Source: an uncultured Fibrobacterota bacterium
GTDB lineage: Bacteria > Fibrobacterota > Fibrobacteria > Fibrobacterales > Fibrobacteraceae
Reading direction: 5' to 3'
Length of the DNA stretch: 64,000 bases
NCBI GenBank assembly: GCA_903876665.1
Contig: CAIRAY010000184.1
Location: 1-64,000, forward strand
The translations under genes were made by a program, and so were the position numbers. The notes beneath the pieces were generated by a model, which saw nothing but the letters and a program-made list of their open reading frames with translations, searched no databases and had not been told where the DNA came from. Below are positions 7,744 through 16,744 of the stretch, piece after piece; within the stretch, counting starts at the first letter, position 1, and each line of letters starts with the position of its first letter.

Positions 7744-8883
7744 TTATCCAAGAATTTTGGAGATCGCTAAATAGCTGACTGCAGCCATGGCCGCGGTGGC
7801 CGGAATGGTCAAGAACCAGGCCCAGACAATGCGACGGGCGGTAACCCAGCGCACGTTGCTCGATCCCTGCACGGCGCCCACGCCCATGATGGATCCAGCG
7901 ATGACATGGGTAGTAGAAACCGGAATGCCTAGCGCAGAACAGGCGGAAATCGCTGCAGCACCCGAGATGCTTGAGGTAAAGCCCTGCATGGGGCGGATCT
8001 TGGTGATTTGTGTCCCCATGGTCTTTACAATACGCCAGCCACCGGACATGGTTCCCAGCGAAATTGCACCGTAGCAGGCAATGGCGATCCACGGATGAAC
8101 ATCCAGCACGTTGTCCATGGTAAGTATGGTAGTTGGGTCGGAGACCGCGTAAGCGCCACCTGCGATCATGGCCATGGCGATGACGCCCATGGTTTTTTGT
8201 GCATCATTGGTGCCGTGGGCGATGCTTGCAAAAATAGAGGAGACGACTTGTAGGAATTTGAACCCCTTGTCCGCCTTCCTTGGATCCATCTTACGGCAGA
8301 TCCACATGGTGATTCCGGTGAAAAACGCCGAGGTCAAAAATCCTACCAAGGGGGCGATCACAATAAAGGCGAAAATGGTTTTGACACCAAAGGCGCTGTT
8401 CAAATCCTTGAAATTACCCGTACTGAGGATGGACCACAGATCGCCGATCCCTTTGTTTCCCCAGTTGACCACGCCTACGCCGTGGAAGGCTGCAATCGCA
8501 GAGCCCATGAGCCCGCCGATCAAGGCATGGCTTGAGGAGGTGGGAATGCCAAGCAGCCAGGTTAAAATATTCCAGAGGACGGCTCCGCATAGGGCGCCCA
8601 GGAGCACTTGAATCATCAGGGTGTCGCTGTTGTGCAGGATCGCAAAATCCTTGAGCTTGTCGATATGGATGATACCCTTTCCAACGGTTTTTGCCACGGC
8701 CGTCCCAAACCAAAATCCGGCAAAGTTCGCCACGCCCGCCATAACCACGGCAGACAGGGGCGACATGGTGCGGGTGACCACAATGGTCGAAATGGTATTT
8801 GCGGCGTCATGAAATCCGTTTACGAAATCGAAGATCAGCGCGAGGGTGACTACGACGCACAGGAGAATAAAAGCTGTTTCCAT
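7744..8883 (-). CDS. pit: PiT family inorganic phosphate transporter
   Basis: 379 residues with about ten hydrophobic segments. The two PiT signatures are present: NGFHDAANT (22-30) and AHGTNDAQKTMG (222-233), the inverted-repeat halves that form the phosphate path. It carries phosphate into the cell with a proton or sodium. It begins two bases after the stop of the DUF47 gene, so the two form an operon, the normal arrangement for this family. Expression may respond to phosphate through the direct repeat upstream of the DUF47 gene. Confidence 0.95.
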   Translation of the reverse strand: METAFILLCVVVTLALIFDFVNGFHDAANTISTIVVTRTMSPLSAVVMAGVANFAGFWFGTAVAKTVGKGIIHIDKLKDFAILHNSDTLMIQVLLGALCGAVLWNILTWLLGIPTSSSHALIGGLMGSAIAAFHGVGVVNWGNKGIGDLWSILSTGNFKDLNSAFGVKTIFAFIVIAPLVGFLTSAFFTGITMWICRKMDPRKADKGFKFLQVVSSIFASIAHGTNDAQKTMGVIAMAMIAGGAYAVSDPTTILTMDNVLDVHPWIAIACYGAISLGTMSGGWRIVKTMGTQITKIRPMQGFTSSISGAAAISACSALGIPVSTTHVIAGSIMGVGAVQGSSNVRWVTARRIVWAWFLTIPATAAMAAVSYLAISKILG

Positions 8884-8885
8884 GG

Positions 8886-9530
8886 TTACCCCTGCTTGAC
8901 TTTAATACCGCGAATCAGCTTGCCGACGTAGTCAATGGTGTCGGTGCAGTCTTCGAGAATCTCATAGAGTTCCTTGAATTTGATAATGTCGATAGGATTT
9001 GTGGTTCCGCGGAAGAGCTCACCCAGGGAGTTGTGGAAGAGTTCGTCGCCTTCGTTCTCCATTTTGTGCAGGCGTTCGCAAAGATCCTTCACATCTTTTT
9101 TGGATTGAAGCATGTGCATGGTTTCGCGCAGGGTGCGGGCCATGGTTACGATCAGGTCGCCAAAGCGTTTCATGTTGTTTGGAACCGCATGGATTCCATA
9201 AATTTCGACCTTGCGAGAGACCGCATTGATCATATCCATGGCGCGGTCCACCTGGATAGCCAGAGTGTGGATGTCTTCGCGGTCAAGGGGCGTAATAAAG
9301 GTGATTTGAAGCTCTTGAATGATCGTGGCTTCGACTTTGTCCATCTCGGTTTCGCAACGTTTGATATTGACCAAGCGGGATTTTAGATCGGTTTCCGAAA
9401 GGGTTTCGATCTGGGAGATCATGTCCTGGAAAGCGGTTGCGCCTTCCACCAGGAAGTCGATATGACGGTTCATATAGTCGTAGAATTTTGTCTCGCGTGG
9501 CAGAAGCAGGTCAAGCAGATTGAAACCCAT
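8886..9530 (-). CDS. DUF47 (PhoU-like) partner of the phosphate transporter
   Basis: 214 residues, all helical in character, matching the TIGR00153/DUF47 PhoU-like family that accompanies PiT transporters and is thought to modulate them. I start at the second methionine (MGFNLLDLLLPRETKF) because GGAG lies 7 bases before it and because relatives begin with this motif; the ATG at 9542 has no ribosome site. Conserved acidic repeats such as ENEGDELFH (near the C-terminus) match the metal-binding E/D-rich PhoU pattern. Confidence 0.9.
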   Translation of the reverse strand: MGFNLLDLLLPRETKFYDYMNRHIDFLVEGATAFQDMISQIETLSETDLKSRLVNIKRCETEMDKVEATIIQELQITFITPLDREDIHTLAIQVDRAMDMINAVSRKVEIYGIHAVPNNMKRFGDLIVTMARTLRETMHMLQSKKDVKDLCERLHKMENEGDELFHNSLGELFRGTTNPIDIIKFKELYEILEDCTDTIDYVGKLIRGIKVKQG

Positions 9531-9625
9531 ATGAAACTCCATTGAAATGGTTTTGTTACGGAGACAAACTTAGCAATCCCCTCCAAATGGGTTTAGGGGG
9601 GGAAAGGGGATTTGTGAGCGATTAT

Positions 9626-9643
9626 TGGTTAGTTTTTGGTTAG
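9626..9643 (-). promoter_or_regulatory. Possible Pho-type operator (7-4-7 direct repeat)
   Basis: On the minus strand CTAACCA occurs twice with a four-base AAAA spacer, an exact 11-base period. Pho boxes bound by PhoB/PhoP-type regulators have the same 7-4-7 layout (CTGTCAT in E. coli). It lies about 95 bases upstream of the DUF47-pit operon. A perfect 8-bp inverted repeat (9575-9582 with 9605-9612) lies between it and the gene. Confidence 0.4.
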
Positions 9644-9706
9644 CACCTGGTGAACGGATGTGCCAGTTGTTTTGCCGACCCTCTTTTTATTTCGTAACTT
9701 CGTGGC

Positions 9707-12469
9707 ATGACTGCACCAAAAGCCCCGCGCCTCTTCCTGGTCGATTCCTTTGCCTTGTCCTTCCGCATTTTTTATGCCTTTGCCCGGAATCCTCTTTTAA
9801 ACTCCAAGGGCCAGGACAATTCTTTAGTTCATGGCTATTGGGGGAACTTGTTACGGGTTCTTTCTTCCCAGAAGCCGACTCATTTTGCCGTGGTGAAGGA
9901 CATGGGCCGAAAAACCTTCCGTAATGACCTCTACCCCGATTACAAGGCCAACCGTAGCGACATGCCCGAAGAAATGCGGGAACAACTTCCTCGTCTGGAT
10001 GAAATGCTCGCCGCTTCGGGAATCCCCATTCTGGGAAGGGAAGGCTATGAGGCGGACGATCTGATGGCCTATTTGGCCCAAAAAGCGGAAGCTGCCGGAT
10101 TCGATGTTTTTTTGGTGACCAAAGACAAAGATATGGGACAAATTGTGTCGGACCATGTCAAAATGTTCCAGCTGGAAAAAGGCAACGAGGTCGCCATTCA
10201 GGGGCCCGCGGAAATCCTGGAAAAATTCGGTGTGCCTCCGGAGCAAATGCGGGATTACCTCTCCCTGGTCGGTGATAGTTCCGACAATGTCCCTGGAGTT
10301 CCCAAGGTAGGCCCCAAAACGGCCACGGAACTTTTGAAGGAATACGGAAGTCTCGATGGGGTGTACGCCAATCTCCAGAAGATCACCAAAAAAGGTCTGC
10401 ATGCTACATTGAGCGAGAACCGGGAAAAGGCCTATCTCTCCCGGGAACTGGTGACCCTGCAGGCCACCCATGAATTTGGAATTACGTTGGGAGAGTTGGT
10501 TTTCAGGGGCGTGAACCGGGGGGCGTTGCAACAGATGTTCGCCGAGCACGAACTTCGTTCTCTGATCCGGCAAGTCGAAAATGTCCCCAATATCCAGGCG
10601 GCTGGCCAGCAAGATTTATTCGGAGCGGTTAGCGGGCTTCGGCTCGAAACCGCCGTTACCCGGGTCAAGCCCGATTACGTCCTGGTCGATAGTTTAGATG
10701 CATTGGAAGCCTTGCAAGAAGAACTCAAGGATATTCCTTTGATTTCCCTGGATACGGAGACCGATTCCATTGTCGGTTGGAAGGCTACGCTCGTGGGTGT
10801 TTGCGTGGCCCATGAAGATTCCAAAGGGTATTACTTGCCCGTGGGGCATTTGGACTCAGCGCAGAATTTGCCACCGGATGCGGTGCGTCACTTTTTGAAA
10901 TTTCTTTGTGGCCATGGCATGCGGACCTTGGTATTCCATAATGCAAAATTCGATATTCAAGTCCTGCAGAATTTTGGGATTACCTTGCGGGCCAAAGTCC
11001 TGGATTCCATGCTGGGCTCCTGGGTCCTTGACCCCGGGCAACCGTCTTTTGGACTGGATGACCAGGTGCGCCGGCGTCTGGGCCATGAGATGATTCCCAT
11101 TGAAAAAATGATTGGCAAAGGAAAGGCTCAAATCAATTTTGCCCAGGTTCCTGTTGCGGACGCCTGTGAGTATGGGGCCGAGGATGCCGTATATACCCTG
11201 CGCCTCTGGAAAGCCCTCGAACCCGAGCTGCAGAAGAATAATTTGCTGAATGTTCTGGCAACGCAGGAAGTGGCGCTCATTCCCTGCCTTGCCGACATGG
11301 AGCGCGAAGGCATTTGCATTGACTCGGAGGAGCTTGGTCGCATTCAGGTGGACTTGTCCGCTCGCCTGGCGCACCTAGAGCGAGAAATCATTGAGCTCGC
11401 CGGGGGAGAGGTTTTTAATATCAATTCCCCCAAGCAATTAGGCGTGATCCTCTTCGAGAAACTGGGCCTTCCGGTCATCAAAAAAACCAGTACCGGATAT
11501 TCGACCGATGCATCCACCTTGGATGAATTGCGCGGGATTAACCCCATTGTGGAAGCCGTGCTGAGCTACCGCGAAGTCGCCAAGCTTTTAAACACCTATG
11601 TGGAAGTCCTTCCCTCCCTGGTCGATGCAGGGACGGGTCGTTTACACACAAGTTTTATGCAGACGGGGACTGCCACCGGGCGCCTGTCCAGTCGCGACCC
11701 GAATCTACAGAATATTCCCATCCGCACCCCCGAGGGCAAGCGCATCCGTGCCGCATTCGTGCCCCGTTCCCCGGATTGGGTAATCCTGAGCGCGGACTAT
11801 TCCCAGATTGAGCTGCGCATGCTGGCCCACCTCAGTGGCGATCCGGCCCTTTGTGCCGCCTACCGTGAGGGGCAGGACATCCATGCCGCAACGGCTTCCG
11901 CCATATTTGGGGTAACGCCGGAACAGGTAACCAGCGAAATGCGGCGACAATCCAAGGTAGTGAATTTTGGCGTGTTGTATGGCATGACCGCTTTCCGCCT
12001 GGCGCGCGACCTGGGCATTGAGCGCAGTGCGGCCAAAACATTCATTGACGGGTATTTCGGGTTGTATGGCACGGTCAAGGATTGGATTGACGGAATCGTT
12101 CAAGCAGCGCGCGCCGAGGGTGCGGTGCATACCATCACCGGGCGTCGTCGGGTGATTCCCGGGATAGGGTCCCATGATCATACGGAGCGCCAGATGGCAG
12201 AACGCATGGCGGTGAACAGCCCCGTACAAGGCAGTGCCGCGGACTTGATCAAAATTTCCATGATTCGCCTGCATCATCGCATTCAAAAAGATAAACTGCC
12301 CCTAAAAATGCTTTTGCAAGTCCATGATGAGCTTGTGCTGGAATGCCCCCGGGAATTTGCCGCCGAGGGTGCGCGAATTGTCAAAGAAGAAATGGAAAAT
12401 GCCTTTGTCTTGAAGGTTCCCTTGATTGCCCAAGTCGGTCAGGGAAAGAATTGGCTGGAAGCGCACTGA
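9707..12469 (+). CDS. polA: DNA polymerase I
   Basis: 920 residues with all three PolA domains. The 5' nuclease domain occupies roughly 1-300 (EGYEADDLMAYLA, GDSSDNVPGVPKVGPKTA). A 3'-5' exonuclease domain follows with intact acidic motifs LDTET, HNAKFDIQ and YGAEDAVY, so proofreading should be active, unlike in many bacteria where it is lost. The polymerase domain has motif A DYSQIELR (about 697) and motif C QVHDELVLE (about 872). It acts in Okazaki fragment maturation and repair. The stop overlaps the coaE start by one base (TGATG). Confidence 0.97.
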   Translation: MTAPKAPRLFLVDSFALSFRIFYAFARNPLLNSKGQDNSLVHGYWGNLLRVLSSQKPTHFAVVKDMGRKTFRNDLYPDYKANRSDMPEEMREQLPRLDEMLAASGIPILGREGYEADDLMAYLAQKAEAAGFDVFLVTKDKDMGQIVSDHVKMFQLEKGNEVAIQGPAEILEKFGVPPEQMRDYLSLVGDSSDNVPGVPKVGPKTATELLKEYGSLDGVYANLQKITKKGLHATLSENREKAYLSRELVTLQATHEFGITLGELVFRGVNRGALQQMFAEHELRSLIRQVENVPNIQAAGQQDLFGAVSGLRLETAVTRVKPDYVLVDSLDALEALQEELKDIPLISLDTETDSIVGWKATLVGVCVAHEDSKGYYLPVGHLDSAQNLPPDAVRHFLKFLCGHGMRTLVFHNAKFDIQVLQNFGITLRAKVLDSMLGSWVLDPGQPSFGLDDQVRRRLGHEMIPIEKMIGKGKAQINFAQVPVADACEYGAEDAVYTLRLWKALEPELQKNNLLNVLATQEVALIPCLADMEREGICIDSEELGRIQVDLSARLAHLEREIIELAGGEVFNINSPKQLGVILFEKLGLPVIKKTSTGYSTDASTLDELRGINPIVEAVLSYREVAKLLNTYVEVLPSLVDAGTGRLHTSFMQTGTATGRLSSRDPNLQNIPIRTPEGKRIRAAFVPRSPDWVILSADYSQIELRMLAHLSGDPALCAAYREGQDIHAATASAIFGVTPEQVTSEMRRQSKVVNFGVLYGMTAFRLARDLGIERSAAKTFIDGYFGLYGTVKDWIDGIVQAARAEGAVHTITGRRRVIPGIGSHDHTERQMAERMAVNSPVQGSAADLIKISMIRLHHRIQKDKLPLKMLLQVHDELVLECPREFAAEGARIVKEEMENAFVLKVPLIAQVGQGKNWLEAH

Positions 12470-13086
12470 TGCATGATCTAATCGGAATTTGCGGGCTCAT
12501 CGGGTCGGGAAAAAGTGCGGTGGCACGGCAGGTTGCCGACGCGGGTTTCTGCGTCATTCATGCGGATGATGAGGCCCATGTGTTGTATGCAAAAAACCAA
12601 GATGTGCGGGCTCAAATGGCCCAAGCCTTTGGTTCCGAGGTGTTGACCGAGACTGGCGTGGACCGGGTTCGCCTAGGGAATTTGGTCTTCGCGGATTCCG
12701 GGGAGCTCGCCAAGCTTGAAGCCATTATCCATCCGGCCCTCGCAAGGCATTTGCAGGAACGCCTGAATCAGGAACTGAGTCTGCATACGGTATTCCTGGA
12801 AGCGGCTCTTTTACCCAAATGGCCAGACTTGCTTGCCCGCTGTGACCAAGTATGGCAAGTCGAATCCAGTGAAGCCCTGAGGCTTGCGCGGATCATGGAG
12901 AGAGGCTTGTCCGAAGAGGCGGCTACACAAAGAATCCGCAAACAGGATTCCTTCCCTCCCATTGTCCATAAGAACTTCATCCAGATTTGCAATGAAGGCA
13001 GTCTTTCGGGATTGCAATCCCAAATCGCCCGCCTATTGCGCTCCGGCAGGTTCTGGAACCAGGATCTGGCGAATAAATGTCGATAA
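12469..13086 (+). CDS. coaE: Dephospho-CoA kinase
   Basis: Phosphorylates the ribose 3'-OH of dephospho-CoA, the last step of CoA synthesis. 205 residues. The nucleotide loop GLIGSGKS is at 9-16, followed by the HADDEAH segment with the substrate-site aspartate and by IIHPAL, all typical of CoaE. The start ATG overlaps the polA stop, giving coupled translation; polA-coaE linkage is common in bacteria. Confidence 0.95.
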   Translation: MHDLIGICGLIGSGKSAVARQVADAGFCVIHADDEAHVLYAKNQDVRAQMAQAFGSEVLTETGVDRVRLGNLVFADSGELAKLEAIIHPALARHLQERLNQELSLHTVFLEAALLPKWPDLLARCDQVWQVESSEALRLARIMERGLSEEAATQRIRKQDSFPPIVHKNFIQICNEGSLSGLQSQIARLLRSGRFWNQDLANKCR

Positions 13087-13090
13087 TGAA

Positions 13091-13213
13091 TTAGCTGACG
13101 CTACCAATCACCACCTGCAGGCCACCGGCCAGAAGGGCGATCAGTGCTACCTGCCGAACCCAGTGCACGAGCAGGAGTAAATGGCTGAAGGTCTGTTCAA
13201 AGTCGGTTCCCAT
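13091..13213 (-). CDS. Possible 40-aa membrane protein downstream of purF
   Basis: A minus-strand frame encodes a 40-residue peptide with an acidic N-terminus and a hydrophobic span VALIALLAGGLQVVIGSVS, typical of a single-pass membrane microprotein. It follows purF by 80 bases. Support is limited: GAGGA lies directly next to the ATG, too close for normal initiation, so another start codon or no translation at all is possible. Confidence 0.3.
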   Translation of the reverse strand: MGTDFEQTFSHLLLLVHWVRQVALIALLAGGLQVVIGSVS

Positions 13214-13226
13214 TCCTCAAAGGTAT

Positions 13227-13286
13227 TTCCTAGGTAGTCAAATTCAATCCTGCCTAGGAATTTACTGTTGAACCCTTTGTCAACAG
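13227..13286. other. Two hairpins after purF
   Basis: Arm 13227-13237 (TTCCTAGGTAG) pairs with 13250-13260 with one G-T pair, and CTGTTGA at 13265 pairs with TCAACAG ending at 13286. Neither has a clear T-run on the purF strand, so they may stabilise the mRNA end or be weak terminators. Confidence 0.5.
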
Positions 13287-13293
13287 AAAGATT

Positions 13294-14682
13294 TCAGGAA
13301 CAGTGGCTCTTGCTGGAGTCGTTCGGAATGTAATCCGGATAAACGCCGTCGAAGCAGGCTGCGCAGTAGTCGCCAGGGTTGCCAGGGGCTGCGCCACGGA
13401 GGCCTTGGGCGCTCAGGTAGCCGAGGCTGTCCACATTGAGCATTCTGCCAATCTCTGCGGGACTTAGGGAGCTGGCGACCAGCTCGCCGGAGGTCGGAAA
13501 GTCCATGCCGAAGAAACAAGGATGGGCCACGGGAGGGGAAGAAATGCGGATATGGACTTCGGTGGCGCCTGCATCGCGGATCATTTTGGCGATCAGCTTC
13601 AGAGTGGTGCCACGGACGATGGAGTCTTCCACCACGCAGACGCGCTTGCCCTTGAGGACGCCCTGGATGGCATTGAACTTGAGGCGGACTTTCTGTTCGC
13701 GGACATCTTGGGTCGGGTCGATGAAGGTGCGACCCACATAGTGATTGCGCAAAAGGCCGATCTCGAAGGGGATCTTGGATTCCTGTGCATAACCAATGGC
13801 TGCGGTGGTTGAGGAATCGGGGACTGCGATAACGATGTCCGCGGAGACCGGGCATTCCTTGGCCAGCTGGCGGCCAATTCGGCGACGGATTTTGTCGCAG
13901 GAGTGCTCAAAAATCAAGCTGTCGGGACGGGAGAAGTAGACATACTCAAAGATACAGTGGGCCTTGCGGGGCTTCTTGGTAAAGATCTCGGAACGCATTC
14001 CGGCACGGTCGATGGTGATGAGCTCGCCCGGCTGCACGTCGCGCAAGTAGTCTGCACCCAGCAAATCAAAGGCGCAGGTCTCGGAGGCGATGACCCAGGA
14101 CTTGTTCATCTTGCCCAGGCACATGGGACGGAAGCCAAATCCGTCGCGGGCCACGAACATGGTGTCTTTGGTCAAAAAGATGATGCAGAACGATCCGGTC
14201 AGTTTGGCGCAGGCCTGATGGATGGCTTCGGCGAGCGTATCGGCCTTGGTGCGGGCGATTTCGTGCAAAAGCACTTCGGAGTCGGTGGTGGATAAAAAGA
14301 TGTGACCGTCGCGCTCCATCTCGTCGCGCATTTCGGGAGTGTTGGTCAAATTGCCGTTATGCACGATGGCCAGATGGCCCCATTTGCAGCTCACCAGGAT
14401 GGGCTGGGCATTGACCAGGGTGCTGGAGCCGGTGGTGGAGTAGCGCACATGCCCGATACTGGCAAAACCGCTCAGCTCGTCAAGATTGTGTTCCTTGACC
14501 AAGTGCGAAACGAGGCCCATGGATTTGCGGACGCGAACCCGTTCGCCGTTGGCGATGGCGAAGCCCGCGCTCTCCTGACCGCGATGCTGTAGGGCATAGA
14601 GCCCCATCGTCACATTGCGGGTAAGGTGATCCCCATTGAAAATTCCAAGCACGCCACATTCTTCTTTGACTTCATCGGACAT
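13294..14682 (-). CDS. purF: Amidophosphoribosyltransferase
   Basis: Converts PRPP and glutamine to phosphoribosylamine, the first step of de novo purine synthesis. 462 residues. Cys9 (in EECGVLGI) is the nucleophile, exposed after removal of a short propeptide. The PRPP loop is CVVEDSIVRGTTL (349-361). Cys243, Cys389, Cys440 and Cys443 match the four ligands of the [4Fe-4S] cluster in the Bacillus-type enzyme, so this is the oxygen-sensitive iron-sulfur form. A CGGAG ribosome site precedes the ATG. It follows the ubiA-like gene by 33 bases on the same strand. Confidence 0.97.
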   Translation of the reverse strand: MSDEVKEECGVLGIFNGDHLTRNVTMGLYALQHRGQESAGFAIANGERVRVRKSMGLVSHLVKEHNLDELSGFASIGHVRYSTTGSSTLVNAQPILVSCKWGHLAIVHNGNLTNTPEMRDEMERDGHIFLSTTDSEVLLHEIARTKADTLAEAIHQACAKLTGSFCIIFLTKDTMFVARDGFGFRPMCLGKMNKSWVIASETCAFDLLGADYLRDVQPGELITIDRAGMRSEIFTKKPRKAHCIFEYVYFSRPDSLIFEHSCDKIRRRIGRQLAKECPVSADIVIAVPDSSTTAAIGYAQESKIPFEIGLLRNHYVGRTFIDPTQDVREQKVRLKFNAIQGVLKGKRVCVVEDSIVRGTTLKLIAKMIRDAGATEVHIRISSPPVAHPCFFGMDFPTSGELVASSLSPAEIGRMLNVDSLGYLSAQGLRGAAPGNPGDYCAACFDGVYPDYIPNDSSKSHCS

Positions 14683-14715
14683 GATATTCTCCGGGACCAG
14701 GATTGCACGCCAAAC

Positions 14716-15579
14716 TTAGATAAAAGGAGAGAGCTTGAGCGCCAGGGCTGACGCGAAAAGTCCACCGATCATCGCAAACTTGAGCATTTTTTGGCTTTGA
14801 TGCCAATCATTTCGGGAAGGAAACAGGGCCAGCATGGCTCCCAGGGTAGGGGGAACCACCAAAAAGAGGGTGCCAGCCAGGAATGTCCAGGGGTAAATGC
14901 CCAGGATGACCGGAAAAACAGGGGAAACCAGGGCCAGGCACAGGAGCAAAAGGGCCAGCAGGCGCGAGGCGCGAACCCCGGCCACAATAGGAAAGGTGCG
15001 TAAATGGGCTGCGCGGTCTCCCTCGACATCTTCCATATCCTTGACCAGCTCCCGAATCATAGTGAACAAAAAAGAAAAAAGAATCAGGGGAAGCAAAAAC
15101 AGGGGGCTTGAGCCCGCAGGCCAGAGCGCAGGGTCCAGGGAGGGAAGCCAAAGGGCGGAGGCGCACAAAAGCGCCACCACAAAGTTGCCGACCAGGGGGA
15201 GCCCTTTCAGGGTCCGGTTGTAGGTGAAAAGCAGGAGCGTAACGCACACGAAAAGCAGAAGCTGCGGAGTCCCACGAAAAAATCCAATTCCCAGGGCGGC
15301 CAAGGTGAGCAGGCCTGCAAAAAGGCGGGTTTGGGCCAAGGTGACCAACCCTTGGGGGAGAGGGCGGTCCGGCCGGTTGATGCGGTCAACGGGGAGGTCG
15401 ATTACGTCATTGTGGAGGTTTCCTGCCGCAGCGAGGATTCCCATGGCAATCCCATCTAGCCAGAGCGATGGGCCATCGATTTTTGCGCCCGCCACCCAGC
15501 CACCTAGCCACACCGAGGCTGCCGCCATTAGCGCATTGCCGGGCCGGGTCATTTTCAAGATATGGTTTGCGCGAGCCAT
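14716..15579 (-). CDS. UbiA superfamily prenyltransferase
   Basis: An integral membrane enzyme of 287 residues with about eight to nine hydrophobic segments. The first aspartate-rich motif NDVIDLPVD is at 57-65 and the second is DMEDVEGD (about 180-188); both bind prenyl diphosphate through magnesium. The closest types by motif are the geranylgeranylglycerol-phosphate-like or homogentisate-like UbiA proteins seen in FCB bacteria, not the ubiquinone UbiA. The acceptor substrate cannot be told from sequence alone. Divergent from rsgA with only 24 bases between the starts. Confidence 0.88.
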   Translation of the reverse strand: MARANHILKMTRPGNALMAAASVWLGGWVAGAKIDGPSLWLDGIAMGILAAAGNLHNDVIDLPVDRINRPDRPLPQGLVTLAQTRLFAGLLTLAALGIGFFRGTPQLLLFVCVTLLLFTYNRTLKGLPLVGNFVVALLCASALWLPSLDPALWPAGSSPLFLLPLILFSFLFTMIRELVKDMEDVEGDRAAHLRTFPIVAGVRASRLLALLLLCLALVSPVFPVILGIYPWTFLAGTLFLVVPPTLGAMLALFPSRNDWHQSQKMLKFAMIGGLFASALALKLSPFI

Positions 15580-15603
15580 GGATGCAAAATGTAACTTTCC
15601 GCT

Positions 15604-16740
15604 GTGAGTTCCAATTCAGAAGAGCCTTCGGGCGACGAAGAGTCAAAAGAGACCCCCGAACAGGGCGTAGTCTCTAAGCGCCGGCACCATCGCAACCGCC
15701 GGGTAAATGCCATGGAATATTGGCAAAAAGGGGTCATGGATGATGCCCCCGTCAAGGAGCGCTGGACCCGCGAGTTCAAGGACCCCCGGCTCAAGCGTCT
15801 GAAATTGCCCTCCGACAATCTTCCGGAAAAACTGCAGATGGATGGCCTGGTGGTGGAAGTGCACCGGCGGACCTGCGAAGTGCGCCTGGAATCCATGAGC
15901 TGTGGCGAATCCGTGAAGGCGCGTTACCGGGCCACCATGATCGACGAGCTCGGAGAATTTCCTTCCGTGGGCGACAAGGTCACCTTGGGGCGTGCGGATG
16001 ATGAATCCGAGTTTATGCTCCTCAAAGTGCATCCCCGGCGTAGCGCATTGACTAGGCCCGGGCCCAAGGACCGCGTCAATCAGCAGCTGACCCAAGCCGC
16101 CAATGTGGATCAGGTCGTGATCGTTTCTTCGGTTTCCCAGCCCCCATTCAATTACGGCTTTGCGGATCGTTTTCTGCTGGCGGCTTCCTGGAGCCATTTG
16201 CCCATGATCATGGTTCTCAACAAGATGGATTTGGTGGAAGAGTTGCCCGCCGAAGCCCGGGACTTCCTCTCCCTGGTGGACAAGTGCATTCCCATCAGCG
16301 CGCAAACGGGCGATGGTGTGGCCGAATTGCAAGCTCTTCTTGCAAACAAAGTATCCGTGTTTTCTGGTCAATCTGGAGTGGGAAAGTCTACTCTCATCAA
16401 TCGCCTGGTTCCCAACGCCATGTTGCGGACCGGCGAAGTGCGCGAAAAAGATGGCAAGGGGCGACATGTCACGACCGCCGCTTCCCTGTTTGATTTGCCC
16501 GGAGGCGGAATGGTGATTGACACACCGGGAATCCGCGCCTTGGGCTTGCTCAATCTGGATCCGCAGGATCTGGCGCGCTGTTTCCCGGGTTTTTTCCTAG
16601 ATGACCATTTCAGCTGTCGCTTCAACGACTGCATGCACCAGTCCGAACCAGGCTGCTCCGTGCTTGCCGATATTGAAAGTGGCCGAATCCCTGAGGCGCG
16701 CTGGAAAAGTTACCTGCGCATTCTCGGCTCGGGGAACTAA
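15604..16740 (+). CDS. rsgA: Ribosome small subunit-dependent GTPase RsgA
   Basis: Circularly permuted GTPase that helps mature the 30S subunit. 378 residues from a GTG; an ATG at 15709 is an alternative start. After an N-terminal tail comes an OB fold (GLVVEVHRRTCEV), then the permuted motifs in order G4 NKMD (about 205), G5 ISAQTG, G1 GQSGVGKST (about 254), G3 DTPGIR (about 305). The zinc knuckle is built from the cysteines and histidine in SCRFNDCMHQSEPGC near the C-terminus. The basic N-terminal extension of about 50 residues is longer than in most family members. Confidence 0.95.
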   Translation: MSSNSEEPSGDEESKETPEQGVVSKRRHHRNRRVNAMEYWQKGVMDDAPVKERWTREFKDPRLKRLKLPSDNLPEKLQMDGLVVEVHRRTCEVRLESMSCGESVKARYRATMIDELGEFPSVGDKVTLGRADDESEFMLLKVHPRRSALTRPGPKDRVNQQLTQAANVDQVVIVSSVSQPPFNYGFADRFLLAASWSHLPMIMVLNKMDLVEELPAEARDFLSLVDKCIPISAQTGDGVAELQALLANKVSVFSGQSGVGKSTLINRLVPNAMLRTGEVREKDGKGRHVTTAASLFDLPGGGMVIDTPGIRALGLLNLDPQDLARCFPGFFLDDHFSCRFNDCMHQSEPGCSVLADIESGRIPEARWKSYLRILGSGN

Positions 16741-16744
16741 CAAC

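Noticed and set aside
9626-9643. Telomere-like GGTTAG repeat
   Set aside because: Only two copies at an 11-base period; an operator is a better reading.
15643-16467. A 274-codon minus-strand frame
   Set aside because: Shadow of rsgA, whose GTPase motifs are all in the plus frame.
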